Shown here: piece by piece, positions 49,646-61,220 of the stretch
Layout: each line of letters starts with the position of its first letter
Position numbering within the stretch: position 1 is the first letter of the stretch
Source of the DNA: Tolypeutes matacus
Taxonomy: Eukaryota > Chordata > Mammalia > Cingulata > Chlamyphoridae
Length of the DNA: 64,000 bases
Direction of reading: 5' to 3'
NCBI GenBank assembly: GCA_026826555.1
Contig: JAKSZT010054581.1
Coordinates: 1,417,052-1,481,051 of the forward strand
Made by a program: the position numbers and the translations under genes
The notes under the pieces: model-generated
What the model was told of the DNA's origin: nothing
What the model saw: the letters and a program-made list of their open reading frames with translations, nothing else
Databases searched by the model: none

Positions 49646-50822
49646 ACCCTACCTAGAACATGGCTTCTCAAAACTTGAATACACATTAAATTACCAGGCA
49701 TTTAAAAGCACCCACATGATACTGACACACTGGGATGTATCTCAATGCACAGGCCACCAGAACAAGAGCTGCTGAAAGTGTGCATAGTGGTCAAGCCTGT
49801 AGACTGAAGTCTACTTGTGGAGACAAGGTCTTAGTGTTCACCAAATCCCTCCCACTATGACTGGGGGCCACAGGAAATATTGCCTGACTCCATGTCACAA
49901 CTTAACTCTGAATTATTTTGTGATCTAATTTGGAAATAGGTTTATTGTTAAAGTGAATTATCTGTGCTTATCTCTATTTCTAATGGGCTAAAGTCAGGAG
50001 GCCAGGGCAGACCTAGCAGTTTCAGAACTGAACTACTTTTCTTTCCACAGTGGTTATGACATTGGATGTGGACACAGCCAACAACTACCTCATGATTTCT
50101 GAAGACGTGAGGAGAGTGAAATGTGGGCATGTAAAATAGAATCAGGAAGAGCTAGCTATGTGATTCCAGCAATTTGTGTCCTTGGCACCACTCTGTTCAC
50201 CTCCGGCCACAATTACTGGAAAGTGGATGTTTGAACGAGCAAAGACTGGATCTTGGGTGTTTGTAAGGGATCTGTTCCTCAACAATGGGAAATTCTAATG
50301 TTTTCAAAATATGGTTTCTGGACTGTGGGCCTACTAAATGGAGAATGTTACTCAGCCAGCACAACACCATTGACTCCACTACAGATGATGCCTCGGTTGC
50401 ACCAAGTAGGGATTTCCCTGGATATGGGTGTAGGAAATATTTCCTTTTGGGACATTCATGATGGATCCCCTATATTTACATTCAAAAAAAATTATCCTTC
50501 AGAGCCACTGTGTCCATTTTTTACTCCTACAAATCTGGGTAATGATGGTCAAGGACTCCTGAGTATCTGGGCACTGCCACTGCTCTAGATTATCCTGAGC
50601 AAGGTAACTAAAACTTGGAGCATGATACATTTATAAAAATGACATTGTGCTCATAGTTAAATCATTTTCTGCATGTTTCATACCTGGTACCGTTACAGCA
50701 GAAAAATATGGATTTCATGAATCATGAACATGAGTTAAGTAGATAAATTTGGAAAAATTACATTTCAAATATTCAGTTGCCATGGCTGTCTTCTTTGGAT
50801 CTTAGGTTTACATTTCCATTCC

Positions 50823-50828
50823 AATAAA
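50823..50828 (+). promoter_or_regulatory. Polyadenylation signal of RFPL-like unit B
   Basis: AATAAA in CCATTCCAATAAAAGTCAT, the same context as in copy A (9812). Confidence 0.45.
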
Positions 50829-50880
50829 AGTCATAAACTTTTAGATGAATTTCAAAATATTTTCCTTTTAATTTATTGTA

Positions 50881-51384
50881 AGATAAATAGGTATGTTATG
50901 GGGGTGGTAAATTCAGTAAACCATTTGAGATGTGATCAACCAGATTATATCATTTTCTAAATGATAAGGAAGCAAAGAAATATAAACAGTAAAAATACCA
51001 ATATGGATGAACCCAGGTGCAAATGAATCAATGCCATATCCAGAATTGTGAAGACAAATTTTCATCATCACAGGAAAGTTTCTCAAACATTTTCTTGGGA
51101 CTGTGCTGGTCTAGACATTTATTTCAGGTGCTTTTGAAACTGAACTATTTAATCTCTATTTAGGCTATACTCATGGTAACATTTGAGGTGCTCCCTCATT
51201 CCTTACTTCTTCAATGCCATTTATATTAATGTGGAAACAAGCTATGGATACCAACTTTCATTACAATGACTTTTGAAATTTCTAATCCTCTTGCCAGACC
51301 TACCAAGAAAAGTGATATTAAATCATCAATATAAGAATGAATAAGGGAACTTTATACCAGATCTGCATATAATGAAGGATTCTA
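50881..51384. other. No gene or clear repeat seen
   Basis: Unrecognised sequence after copy B; no open frame or motif supports a call. Confidence 0.5.
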
Positions 51385-52155
51385 TGAGAATATTATGAAC
51401 GTTATATCCATATACTCAACTACCTTAATAAAAAAAAATACAGACTTTAAAGAAAATATCTTACATGTACATAGATGCAAAATTCTTCAACACAATATAT
51501 TGCAAATTGATTTAGCTATATATATGTATATGTATGTATGTGTAGGCATATATATATATACAGTCTTACCAGATGAGGTTTATCCTGTGACTAGAAAACT
51601 CATTCAAAATTATTAAATCAGTCAATCTAATTAACTAGATCAACAGACTAAAAAAGAAAAATCTATACAATGATGTGAATAGATGGAAGAAACCATGTGA
51701 CAAAGTTGAATATCCATTCATGATAAAAACTGTCAACAAGCCATTAATACATGGGACCATCCTCATTTTGACCAATAGCATCTACAAAGACATTATATCT
51801 ATAATTATACTTTATCTTGAGAGAGTAAATGATTTCCCACTATGATCTGTAAAAAGACAAGGACATATGCTCTTATTTTAACATTTTACAAATAAATTTA
51901 GCCAGTGCAATAAAGCAAGGTGAGGTAAAAGAAAGGTATAATAATTGGAAAGAAAAAAAAGTAAAACTCAGTTTTCAGATTACATGACTGGAAGTACCAT
52001 TAAAAACTATCTTAACAGTTATTAGAACTAATAAGTTAAGCAAGGTCACAGAAATCAGGATCAATGTATAAATATCAATTATTTGTCTTCTTACTGAAGA
52101 TGAAAAACTGGAAACTAAAATTTGAAAACCATTGTTATTTATAGTCACACTAACA
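51385..52155 (+). mobile_element. Ancient L1 ORF2 fragment (RT domain)
   Basis: Degenerate RT-region order: TTAACTAGATCAACAGACTAAAAAAG, then CATTCATGATAAAAACTGTCAA, then AAAGACAAGGACATATGCTC and GCCAGTGCAATAAAGCAAG. An internal TATG/TATA microsatellite lies at 51520-51560. Strongly mutated. Confidence 0.65.
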
Positions 52156-52223
52156 TACATCCCCAGCACATAGCATAGGGACTAGCAGTAGTTTATGTCC
52201 AAAAAATTTTTGCTGACTGAGTG
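52156..52223 (+). mobile_element. MIR SINE 3' fragment
   Basis: CCCAGCACATAGCATAGGGACTAG followed by a decayed CAATAAATTTTTGCTGACTGAGTGA-like end resembles the 3' part of MIR. Confidence 0.5.
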
Positions 52224-52232
52224 AGGTCAAAG

Positions 52233-54240
52233 TACAATCCACATGTAAAACATTATTAATAGGGGAAAGGAGAAAAGTTAGAGGATGTTGGGTATACAAG
52301 AATCACCTATATTCTGTACATGACTTTTCTGTAACCTAAAGCTTCTTTGAACAAAATGAAAAAAATTAGACTCTGGGTGAATAAATGGAAACAAATGTCA
52401 CTGTACATACAAGACAACAGATCTTACAGTGATGAAAGACATAATGTTATTTTTTTTTTATTTTGTATTTTGCATTATTTAATTTAATTTTTTTCATTAT
52501 TTCAAACTTTTAAAAGAAATTTTGTATTTTATTAATTATTTTTAAAACCATCATTATATCATTTTCCTATTAATTGTATTTTGATATTTTGTTGCTTTCA
52601 GTTTGAAGAATTTTTTGATAACAGAAGGGTTACAACTGTCTCAGGGGAATCTAATTAGTGTGGGGTGACAGAGAGGGGGCTACATGGGAGGAGGTTCACC
52701 TGGGGCATACCTATAAGGCATATAAATGTGTTCAAGTGTTCATGGGGCACTGTCACAGTGAGTGGAGATCCACACAATAACCAAAGAAATATAGAATTCC
52801 CATCCTGGGGATATCTACCACATTCTCTAATGGAACAGCAAGAATTCCCTGAGTACAGGACCAGAGACTAGTGAATGAAGGTGGACCATTGATGGGCCCT
52901 TGATTGTGATGACTGTACTTATGAACCTTTACTTTTGAAATTGAAACAGCATAGTATTATATGGTGACCAAGCATTATCTCCTGAGAGCCTCTTTGTTGC
53001 TCAAATGTGGCCTCTCTCTAAGCCAAAATCAGCATATAAATGCACTCCTTTCCCCCCAGTTTGGGACATGACTCCCAGGAATAAGCCTCCCTGGCACCAA
53101 GGGATTACTACCAAGCACCAACCAGCAATGCAACTGGAAAAATACCTTGACCAAAAGAGGGAAAAGGTAAAGATAAATTAGTTTGCATGGCTAAGAGATT
53201 TCAAAGAGAGTCAGGAGGTTATTTCAGAGGTTAAAATTATGCATGTCTCAGCAGGAACTTATAGACTGCCAAAAGTAAATATTATTTAAAATAATGTGGT
53301 TCCTGAGGTCTCTGGAGCCATCCAGACACTATAGGCATGGCAGACAGACCAAGAATTTGGCACCCTGCCAATGGGCCCTATTTTGGAATTTATGCTCTCC
53401 AGGGTGATGGAGTTGGACTCAGTTGTGTTTTCACTACACATGGTTCTGCTGCCCCTCTATTTGAACCTATAGTTAGCACTAGAGTTGACTGTTGTATGTC
53501 CAAGAGACTTAAATCTTTGGGCTGACCATATGTCAATTGAGCCCTGAATCTCAACAGGCTTGCAACATCTACTCTTCAGTTCATTGGACTCATCCAGGAC
53601 AACTAACAAATAGATGATAATGGACAATGACCATCTCAAGAAACAGAGATAGTCTTGAATTGTAAGCAAGGAAGTGCCATCCATCTGCCCAATGGGACCT
53701 AAGCCCCTTCTCAATTAGAGGTGGAGTGGGCATCACCATCACAAAATCCTCAGGATTGGGGAATGGATGATGGACTAGAGTAGACTTACATTTGTTCTAC
53801 TGTAGACTTGTTACTATCCTAACAATGGAAGAACTTTTATCACAGCTGTGGAGGCAGTGGCCATTATAGGTTCTGAGTAGAGGGAGAGGGCAAAATAGGT
53901 GTGATTTGGGAACATTTTTGGGACCTGGGAATTATCCTGAATGGCATTTCAATGACAGGTGCAGGCCATTGTATATCATGTAATAACTTGTAAAAATGTG
54001 TGGGATGGAGTGTAAACTACAATGTAAACTTAGTGGCAATGCTCCAAGATGTGTTCACCAATTGTGACAAATGTACAACATTAATGAAGGATATTGTTGA
54101 TGTTGGAAAATGTGGGAAAGCTAGAATAGGGCATATGGGAATCCCATATATTTTTTCTGTAACATTTATGTAATCTAAGTTTCTTTAAAAAATAAAAATA
54201 AAAAAGTATATAGAAAAAAAAAGAGAGAGAAATGAGGACC
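52233..54240 (+). mobile_element. L1-n: truncated L1 long 3' UTR
   Basis: This begins near the end of 3' UTR module 1 (CACATGTAAAACATTATTAATAG) and contains the whole of module 2. It ends in A-rich sequence (54186-54230). AGGTCAAAG flanks it (52224-52232 and 54241-54249), a probable 9-bp target duplication. It resembles the UTR of old L1-f more than the young copies and has no ORF2 part. Confidence 0.8.
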
Positions 54241-54439
54241 AGGTCAAAGACATTCTTGCATATGGTGATGAGTTTTGGCTTCACCCTGAAAGTAATGGGA
54301 AGTGAATGAATGTTTTTAAACTGAGTAAAATGATCTCTTTTGTTACAATATTAAACATTGTTCTAAGCATTACAAGCACTGGCATGTGGGATAAATAACA
54401 GTGAGGAGATTCTTTCAGTATTACATTATGTAACATACA

Positions 54440-54600
54440 TGCAGAACTTATTGTGAGGTAGACTTTGTTCTGAAAGGTTTATATATGACAATTTAGTTCC
54501 CAGAACACCTCTAGAGATTAGCTCTATTATCTTCCTAAGCATAGGAAGTTGAGGTTCAGAGAGGTACTTGAGCAGATCTTGCAGTATGAAGGTATTGGGT
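54440..54600 (-). mobile_element. MIR SINE, reverse orientation
   Basis: TATTATCTTCCTAAGCATAGGAAGTTGAGGTTCAGAGAGGTACTTGAGCAGATC-type order matches the complement of the MIR core. Divergent, as expected for this old family. Confidence 0.6.
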
Positions 54601-54844
54601 GAGAGGAGGAAATGGCTGGATAGAATAAGCAAGATTCAATGATCCAAAGGGTCATCTCAGACTTTTGCCAAACTACTAGAGAAAGCTGGAGGTGGCCCAC
54701 TGTCAGTCAAAATGGTTTCAGGACTGCTGAAATTTGTAACAGAATTCAAGGTAAGGCAGATAAAAGGGTGCTCTTCACAGAGTAGCTATGCAGTGGATAT
54801 TGTTGAAGGAAAAGTGAATGTATAGCAACATTGTATCAACAAGG

Positions 54845-55425
54845 GGAGAACCTTTTTTAAACAACTGTATATGGTATATGTTATATACATAAAATTGATC
54901 TGTTTTGAGTGTTCTGATTTAAAATGTTTGCAATTATACAACTGTTGCTACAGTCACGTTTTACCCAATATCATTAAAATATCTTTGTAGTCAATTTCCA
55001 CCCAGCTGAAGCCATACCCTGTAACTGATGTTTTTTGTCATTGTAGTTTTACATTTTCTAGAATTTCATATAAATGGGAAGTCATGAAGGGCTGTAATGT
55101 TTTCTGTCTGACGAATCTCAGTTTGTATATTTTAAAGATTCATCCGTATTATTACCGGCATCCATAGCCAATTCCATTTTATTGCCCTGTAGTTTTCCAT
55201 TATATGTATATATCACTTTTTATTTTCTATGTACAAATGGATGGACATTTAGAGGTTTTTTTCCCACTATTGGGTTATTTTGAGAAGTATGATTATGAAA
55301 TTAATGGATAAATCTTCATGTTTAATTTTGTTTTTATGTATTCTGGGTAAATATGTTGGAATGGAATTGCTGGGTCATAGAGCAAATGTAAATCTCTTTT
55401 TAAAACTGGCTGAGGAGGACCTGCA
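54845..55425 (-). mobile_element. Ancient minus-strand L1 fragment (3' UTR and ORF2 end)
   Basis: Complement of the ORF2 C-terminus: GGAATTGCTGGGTCATAG near 55364, TTCCATTATATGTATATATC near 55195 and ATTCATCCGTATTATT near 55138 are in the expected order, followed by an old-type 3' UTR. A short plus-strand L1-like piece (about 55426-55495, ACTAGACAATAACTCAAAG) follows. Confidence 0.6.
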
Positions 55426-55777
55426 GTCCTTCTGGCTGAAATAAAGAGGAACTAGACAATAACTCAAAGCCATATGAAGAAATAAAAATGTCAGATAAAA
55501 TATCCACATAGGTATGTAATGATGTCAAATATTTTGTCTAAATAGTTCTTGTCTAATTTAAAATGTTATCAACAGAAATAATAACTGTCATCTAGAATGA
55601 TAATATGGTAATATTTTATCCATATTAAGAAAAAAAATTCTCAGGATAAGATGTTCTCGTTTATCCTAATCTCTCTAAATCATCAGTAAAACACTCATTT
55701 TTGTAAAAATTATATCAAAATATGATTGAATTAAAGAAAAGGGGCAGGATATAAATGAGGTACAGGAAGGGGCAATC

Positions 55778-55787
55778 TATATTAAAA
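55778..55787 (+). promoter_or_regulatory. TATA-box-like element of RFPL-like unit C
   Basis: TATATTAAAA at the place of TATATAAAAG in copy A, about 30 bp before the shared AGAACTGAGTTGTC block. Retained from the common ancestor; activity unknown. Confidence 0.4.
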
Positions 55788-56974
55788 CCCTTCGTTAGGG
55801 CACCAAAATCTAGAACTGAGTTGTCTGTGGAAGCATCTGGATGCCAGAGAAGACACTAGAGGAGGAGAGACAATACTCAGCTGCATGTATATTGGTTCCA
55901 AAATCAGGGTCCCAGACCAGACTTGCCATATTCCTGAAACCAGGCTCCTTTGAATGTGCCAAGTACCTGACCATTTTCTTTCTGATAACAGTGTCTGTTA
56001 AAATGTGTCCTTTGATAATGGTGTCTTTTTTGGATTTCAATAGAATGAGTGGGTTTTGGTAAATATTCCAGTCCACAATATCAATACTGAAAATGACAAT
56101 TTTTTTTTCTGAGTTACTGTGCTTTTGGTTCAATGCAAGTTTCATTTGAAATGGGCAAGCATATCCCAGATATTCATTCTTGACAAGGTGCCAGTTGTGT
56201 CACAAATCCTCCCCTGAGAAAATTCATAAGGAAACCAAGTAAAGTAAGTAGTCATTATCTAAATGGTCCAATTCTGAGTCTCATCCAGGCTCTATCCACA
56301 CTGTTGCATTAGTACAAATAGGTCTGCACCCAGATCTTCTTGTAATACTTGGTGATACTAGAAATCCACAAAGCCACTCCTTCCCAAGTTTTCCTGCCCC
56401 TCTGCAAGTTCTGGGTGTAAGTTCTTCCCTAGATTCAAAGACATTCCTAGTCATACACAAGGAATGCCTTCCTTCATTTTGACTTTCACATTGATAATCT
56501 ATATTTTCTCAGAGCTTTTAACATTGTCTCTTAATTTTAGATGTAACTCTAGGAAAATAAAAGTCTGGAATGCAATTGCCTAGTCAACAAGACTAAGTAT
56601 GGAAGGTAATTGCAAAGAAAATCATTTTTAATGTTTCAACATTATTCTAAAGTTTTTCAAATATTTTTTCCATATCTAATAAGATAGGCATTTTTTCCAT
56701 TATTCAAATACCTATCCTATTAGATATCTATATTTTCACAGAATAAGTGATAATTCATATAATTATTTTTAAAGCAGACAACAATCATAGTCTCTGTTTT
56801 CTTATATCTCATGATTAAGGAAAGAAAAATCTTGACACAGATAATCAAATAATGTAAAAGGAATTCTTACTATGACTAAGAGGACTGGTTAGAAGTATAT
56901 ACATCCTTTCTAATATGTAAAATTGACTTATAGAGGCCAGGGAAATTTTGCAAGGGAAATTCTGATTAAGTGAT

Positions 56975-57632
56975 TATATTAGTCAGCCAAAGGGATGTTT
57001 ATGCAAAATATGAGAAATCTGTTGGCTTTTATAAAGGTATTGATTTGGGGTAGAAGCTTACAGTTACCAGCCATAAAGCATAAATTACTTCCCTCACCAA
57101 AGTTTGTTGCCATGTGTTGGAGCAAGATGGCTGTCAATATTCAGCCTTCCTCTTCCTTTTAAGGCTTTGTGGTCCCAGTTCCTTCCAATATCAATTGTAG
57201 GCCATCAAGTTCTCTAGGCTTTGTCTCTGTCCAAAGAGCTCAATTCTTTCTAGACTCAGGCTCACTTGTCTCCACAAGGCCAGCTTTAGACTATCAGGTG
57301 AACAGTTTGTCTCTCTTCCCAGGACCTCTGCTGTGTCTGTGGAGCTGTCTCTATTCCTCTGTGTTCTTCTCCTGTGTGTTTACTTCTCAGGCTCCAGCTC
57401 AAAACTCAAAACTCCCTTCTCTGTGTTATGGTTTCTCTGCAAGTCCTTGCTTTCCAAGGTGACAGGGACTCAACATCCTACTGATGTGGCCAATCAAAGC
57501 CTTAATCATTATTTAACTGAAAGTGAAACCTCTGAATCCAATATAATCTAATATGCCAAGAGTAAAAGACCAGTTCACAAATGTAATCCAATATCTATTT
57601 ATGGAATTCATAAACAATATCAAACTTCTATA
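56975..57632 (-). mobile_element. Solo LTR, same family as 40041-40670
   Basis: Reverse orientation: starts TATATTAGTCAGCCAAAGG and ends ATCAAACTTCTATA. It is bracketed by the exact 5-bp repeat GTGAT (56970-56974 and 57633-57637). Colinear with the complement of 40041-40670 (for example the GGCTTTTATAAAGG block near its 3' end). The 5-bp duplication fits an ERVL/MaLR-type element. Short internal open frames (57169-57462) are in the LTR and not viral genes. Confidence 0.82.
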
Positions 57633-58796
57633 GTGATATAAAGTACAATTAAACAAGTGAAAGTGAAGTAGATATTTGGGCTTTGGCCATAGCAGTGAAA
57701 AGAGGGGATGTCTGTATATTTGCTGAGCTACTTATATTTTTACCTTAGTGAATATGAGATTGGACATTGACATATCCAATTAGTACCTCATCATTTCTAT
57801 TGACTTGATAAGTGTATGATGTGGGACTATCTAACAGAACTGGAAAAGACATGCTGAGAAATTAAAGTCTGTGACATTTTGTTTTGTTCTCCTATCACTT
57901 CATTTCTGGCCACCATTACTGTGAGGTGGTTTTTAGAATAAGCAAAGAATGGGAGCTGTGTCTTTGCAAACAATCTGTTACTGAAAAGGGACTATCCAAC
58001 AGTCTTCAGAACTTGGAACCTGAAATGTGGGTTTGAGAAATAGAGCATCCTGCTCAGCCAGCACTACTCCTTTGACAATCCTGGATGTGAACCCTCAGTT
58101 ATACTGTGTAGGGATTTTCTTAGATATGGATATGGGCAACATTTCCATTTGTGCCATTTGCGATGGATCCCATATATTTACATTCTCAAAAATTTCTACT
58201 ATGTAGCCACTGCCCCCATTTTTGCTTCTTCAAATCCACTTAATGATGATAAGGTCTGCCTAGGTGTTTATTCAAGAAGAAGTCTGAGCACATCCACTCT
58301 ATAGTTTATCTTGGGAAAGACAAATAAACCTTTGTCCTCCAAAAAACCATTTATAGAAAATTATTTTGTGCTTAGAGCTAAAATTGTTTTTGCTTGGTAT
58401 ACACATGGTACAAAGTTAAGGCAGAAAAATCTAGACTATTTCATGAAACATGAACATAAATTAAGTAAATGACTTTAAAATTACCTTGCAAATATTAAGT
58501 GTGTACATGGTTATCTTCTCAGTAGTTTATATTTATAATTTATATAAAAGTGTAAATTATATAATTACACTTTTGGTCGAGGCAAGTTGGCATCAGTTAA
58601 GGAGGGCACTCACTGACTAGCTCTCTGAGGATGGCCAATTGTGGACAGGGTCCTGCCCGAGGGTCTGTGGTGTGGGCACACAGATCAAGAAGCTTGGGAC
58701 CGCTATCTGCAGGCAGATCGATGGCGTGGAATCGGTAGAGATTCGTGAGTTTTAAGCCTACCTGTGGCGGTTAACACAGATGGCTGAGCCCCACCC

Positions 58797-59078
58797 TCAG
58801 GGAAAAGGGCTGGTTTGAGCTATACTTCCTACACAGCGGTCCTGTGGGGAGGAGCATTCTCTGAGAGAGGGAGGGTTCTGACAGAAGGAGGAGAGGGGTT
58901 TCCCTTCTGTGGATTTGGCTGCCCGGACCCCCTCATAGCTTTGGGGAGCAGATAAGCTTGCTTGAAGCATCACCAGGCTGAGGGGAAAGGAGAATCTACT
59001 GAGGAAGCCTGATTTACCCAGCAGCCTGGTGACACTGAGGCTTGCCTCCAGAGGGGTGGAGTCAGCCAATTTTATCAC
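58797..59078 (-). other. Antisense open frame in the 5' UTR of L1-o (ORF0-like)
   Basis: A 93-codon frame lies antisense to the L1 5' UTR, about 230-510 bases from its 5' end. It shares MLQ, SLSAPQSY and AAKS in phase with the frame at 33880-34158 and, like it, becomes serine/proline-rich. A homologous N-terminal extension (SVTRLLGKS) is also readable in L1-h but one base out of phase there. Expression unknown. Confidence 0.35.
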
Positions 59079-60177
59079 TCTGCACTGAGAAGCATCAGAG
59101 CTTCAGCTCCCCTGGGGAGGACAGGAAGTGAGAAGTGCTTCATTAGTTTATAGGAGCCTAGTTAGGGTCCCCTTAGTGAAGGGGGTGGTCTAGAATAGCA
59201 CTTCTTTTGGTTCCCTTATTTAGCCAACAAAATAAAAATAAAAAGAAGACAGTCAATTTAAAAAATGAATTATTCTTTTTAATTTTATTTAATAGCTAAA
59301 ATCTGCCTCAAAACCTGCAGATAGATCCCTGCAGAGAAATTGATTGATAAACACAAGCAGGCTGAGAGGTTCCACAAGGACCCTAGAAGGAAAATTGTTC
59401 CTCCTTAGCTTTGTTTGACTGCTTGCATGTGTCGTTGTTTCATTTTTCTCTATTTATTTGTTGTCTCTTGCTTTTCTTTCCTCTTTCCTCCTCCCCTTAC
59501 TTTTTCCTTTTTTTTTTTTTCTTTTTAATTAGGTGCTGCTATCTTGTCTATTCTTTGATGTGCTTCTTCTTCAGTGATTTCCCATTCTCTGGCTATATTG
59601 ATTTTGCCTCCCAAGCTATCTATTCCCCTTCCTTCATCTTTCTGCCTTCTGCTTTCCGTTGTAGTTCTGACACACCACGTTTTTTCATTATCCCAGAACT
59701 TAAGGGTATGAATTTCTATTCTATTCATTCTGTTTTCTTCTTTTTTTTTTTTACTACTAATAATTTTTTACTTTCAGCCCTTTCTTCACTCTTTCTCTCC
59801 CTTCTCATCATTCTAGCCTTCTAAATCATTATATATATATTCCTCTATTTGGTTTCCCAGTCAATTGAAGGTACTCCACTTTTTTTCCTATTACTCTGCA
59901 CTGCCTACATGACTTAAATATTCATTTCACTAAGTCCTATTATGCCACTCTTCTAATTTTTATCAAGATTACTATTATCCTTCTTCCTTTCTCACATCTT
60001 TTGATTCCTCTGGACCTAATCTTTTGCATTCAAGGTAACATAGAAAGCAGTAAAGAAATAAAATAAGAAGAAAAAGTGTCAAAGAGAAAACTTAACACAC
60101 ACACAGAACCACCAGCTAAATAAAACTCTAGAGCAGAGAGAGAAGCTAATCAAATGAATAACTACATCATGATAAAA

Positions 60178-61162
60178 ATGATGACTAGAGGGCAAAAAAA
60201 ATTACAAACCACACTGAGAAACAGGAAGACATGGACCAGTCCAATAAACAAACTAAAAACCAAGAAGAGATGCAGAACATTGAACAACTAATCAGAGCTT
60301 TCCAAACAAATATCATGGACCAACATAATAAAGTGAAGGAAGAGATTAAGAATATAAAGAAGACACTGGGAGAACATACTGAAAAAATTGTAACACACAA
60401 AAAGGTAATAGATATGATGGTGATCAATGGCACAATCCAAGAAATCAAAAAGATGCTGGATTCACATAACAGCAGATCTGAACAGGCAGAAGAAAGAATT
60501 AGTGATGTGGAAGACAATACATCTGAAATCAAACAGATAGTAGGACAGATAGACAAAAAGATAGAAAAAATCCAGCAGGGACTTAGGGATTTAACTGACA
60601 ACACAAAACACACAAACATAAGCATTATGGGCACCCCAGAAAGAGAAGAGAAGGGAAAGGAAACAGAAGGAGTGTTGAAGGAAATAATGGCTGAAAATTT
60701 CCCAACCTTATTGAGAGAAATGGATGTGCAGATCCGAAGCACAGCACATCCCAAACCATAAAAATCCCAACAGGCCAACTCAAAGACATATACTTGTCAA
60801 AATGTCCAATACCAAAGACAAAGAGAAAATACTCAAGTCAGCAAGAGAAAAGAGAACCATCACAGACAAGGGAAGCACAATAAGATTAAGTGCTGATTTC
60901 TCACCTGAAACCATAGAGGCAAGAAGACAGTGATATGACATAGTAAAAGTACTAAAAAAAAAAAAAAAAAAAAAACTTCCAGCCATGAATTGTCTATACA
61001 GTAAAACAGGCATTCAAAAATCATGGAGAGTTCAAAATATTCACAGATAAACAGAAATTAAGAGAGTATGTCAATAAGAAACCTGCACTTCAAGAACTAC
61101 TAAAGGAAGTTCCACAAGTTGAAAGGAAAAAACAAGGGAGAATGAGTTGGAGGAGAGTTTAA
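60178..61162 (+). pseudogene. L1 ORF1 of L1-o, frameshifted
   Basis: It starts MMTRGQKK like L1-h. A frame change in an A-run near 60200 moves the continuation to the frame opening at MDQSNKQTKNQEEMQ (60231). This is open for 176 codons through the coiled coil and RRM (NISIMGTPEREEKGKETEG, ENFPTLLREMDVQI). A second change near 60735 leads to the C-terminal domain (RPTQRHILVKMSN ... IRLSADFSPETIEARRQ), followed by a stop and an A18-type run at 60955-60975. Non-functional. Confidence 0.85.
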
Positions 61163-61220
61163 AAACAACTAAAAAAGAAAAAAAGAGAAACAAAACAACA
61201 TATGACATACATTAACCCAA

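Larger units (their letters stand above)
49184..50880 (+). pseudogene. RFPL-like pseudogene unit B (PRY/SPRY)
   Basis: The PRY part reads VMTLDVDTANNYLMISEDVRR from about 50054. After a frame change comes LFTSGHNYWKVDV (about 50190-50232), one in-frame stop at 50232, and then an uninterrupted SPRY of 111 codons to 50588 (FSKYGFWTVGLLNGECYSAS, VGISLDMGVGNISFWDIHDG, EPLCPFFTPTNLGNDGQ, stop). TLDVDTANNYL followed by FWTVGL.NG.. and SICP-like ends is the RFPL signature. Flanks match copies A and C; only the first 65 bp of the 5' shared region remain (49184-49248), so promoter and first exon are lost or replaced by older repeats. Poly(A) signal at 50823. No RING exon seen. Pseudogene by stop and frameshift in the PRY half. 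Confidence 0.8.
55500..58565 (+). pseudogene. RFPL-like pseudogene unit C (PRY/SPRY), with an LTR in the middle
   Basis: The PRY part is readable from about 57737 (RLDIDISN.YLIISIDLISV). After a frame change it continues as FISGHHYCEV.. ISKEWELCLCKQSV (about 57900-57985), then after another shift VGIFLDMDMGNISI...DGSHIFTFSKIST (from about 58108). Several stops and frameshifts, more than in copy B. The upstream region (55500-55850) matches copy A, including a TATA-like element and the AGAACTGAGTTGTC-TGTGGAAGCA first-exon-like block. The 3' flank matches both A and B to about 58560, where an L1 interrupts. The 56975-57632 LTR lies between first exon and SPRY exon. Confidence 0.75.

Noticed and set aside
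57169..57551. Cysteine- and leucine-rich frames resembling a small secreted protein
   Set aside because: They lie wholly inside the solo LTR at 56975-57632 on its antisense strand and have no homologous open frame in the sister LTR at 40041.
59411..59824. 137-codon hydrophobic frame on the plus strand
   Set aside because: It is the CT-rich part of the L1 5' UTR; F, L and S come from T/C-rich codons, no family match.
60185..60778. 197-codon minus-strand frame that looks membrane-like
   Set aside because: Exact antisense of the L1-o ORF1 coiled coil; the same shadow occurs at 32102-32596 opposite L1-h ORF1.
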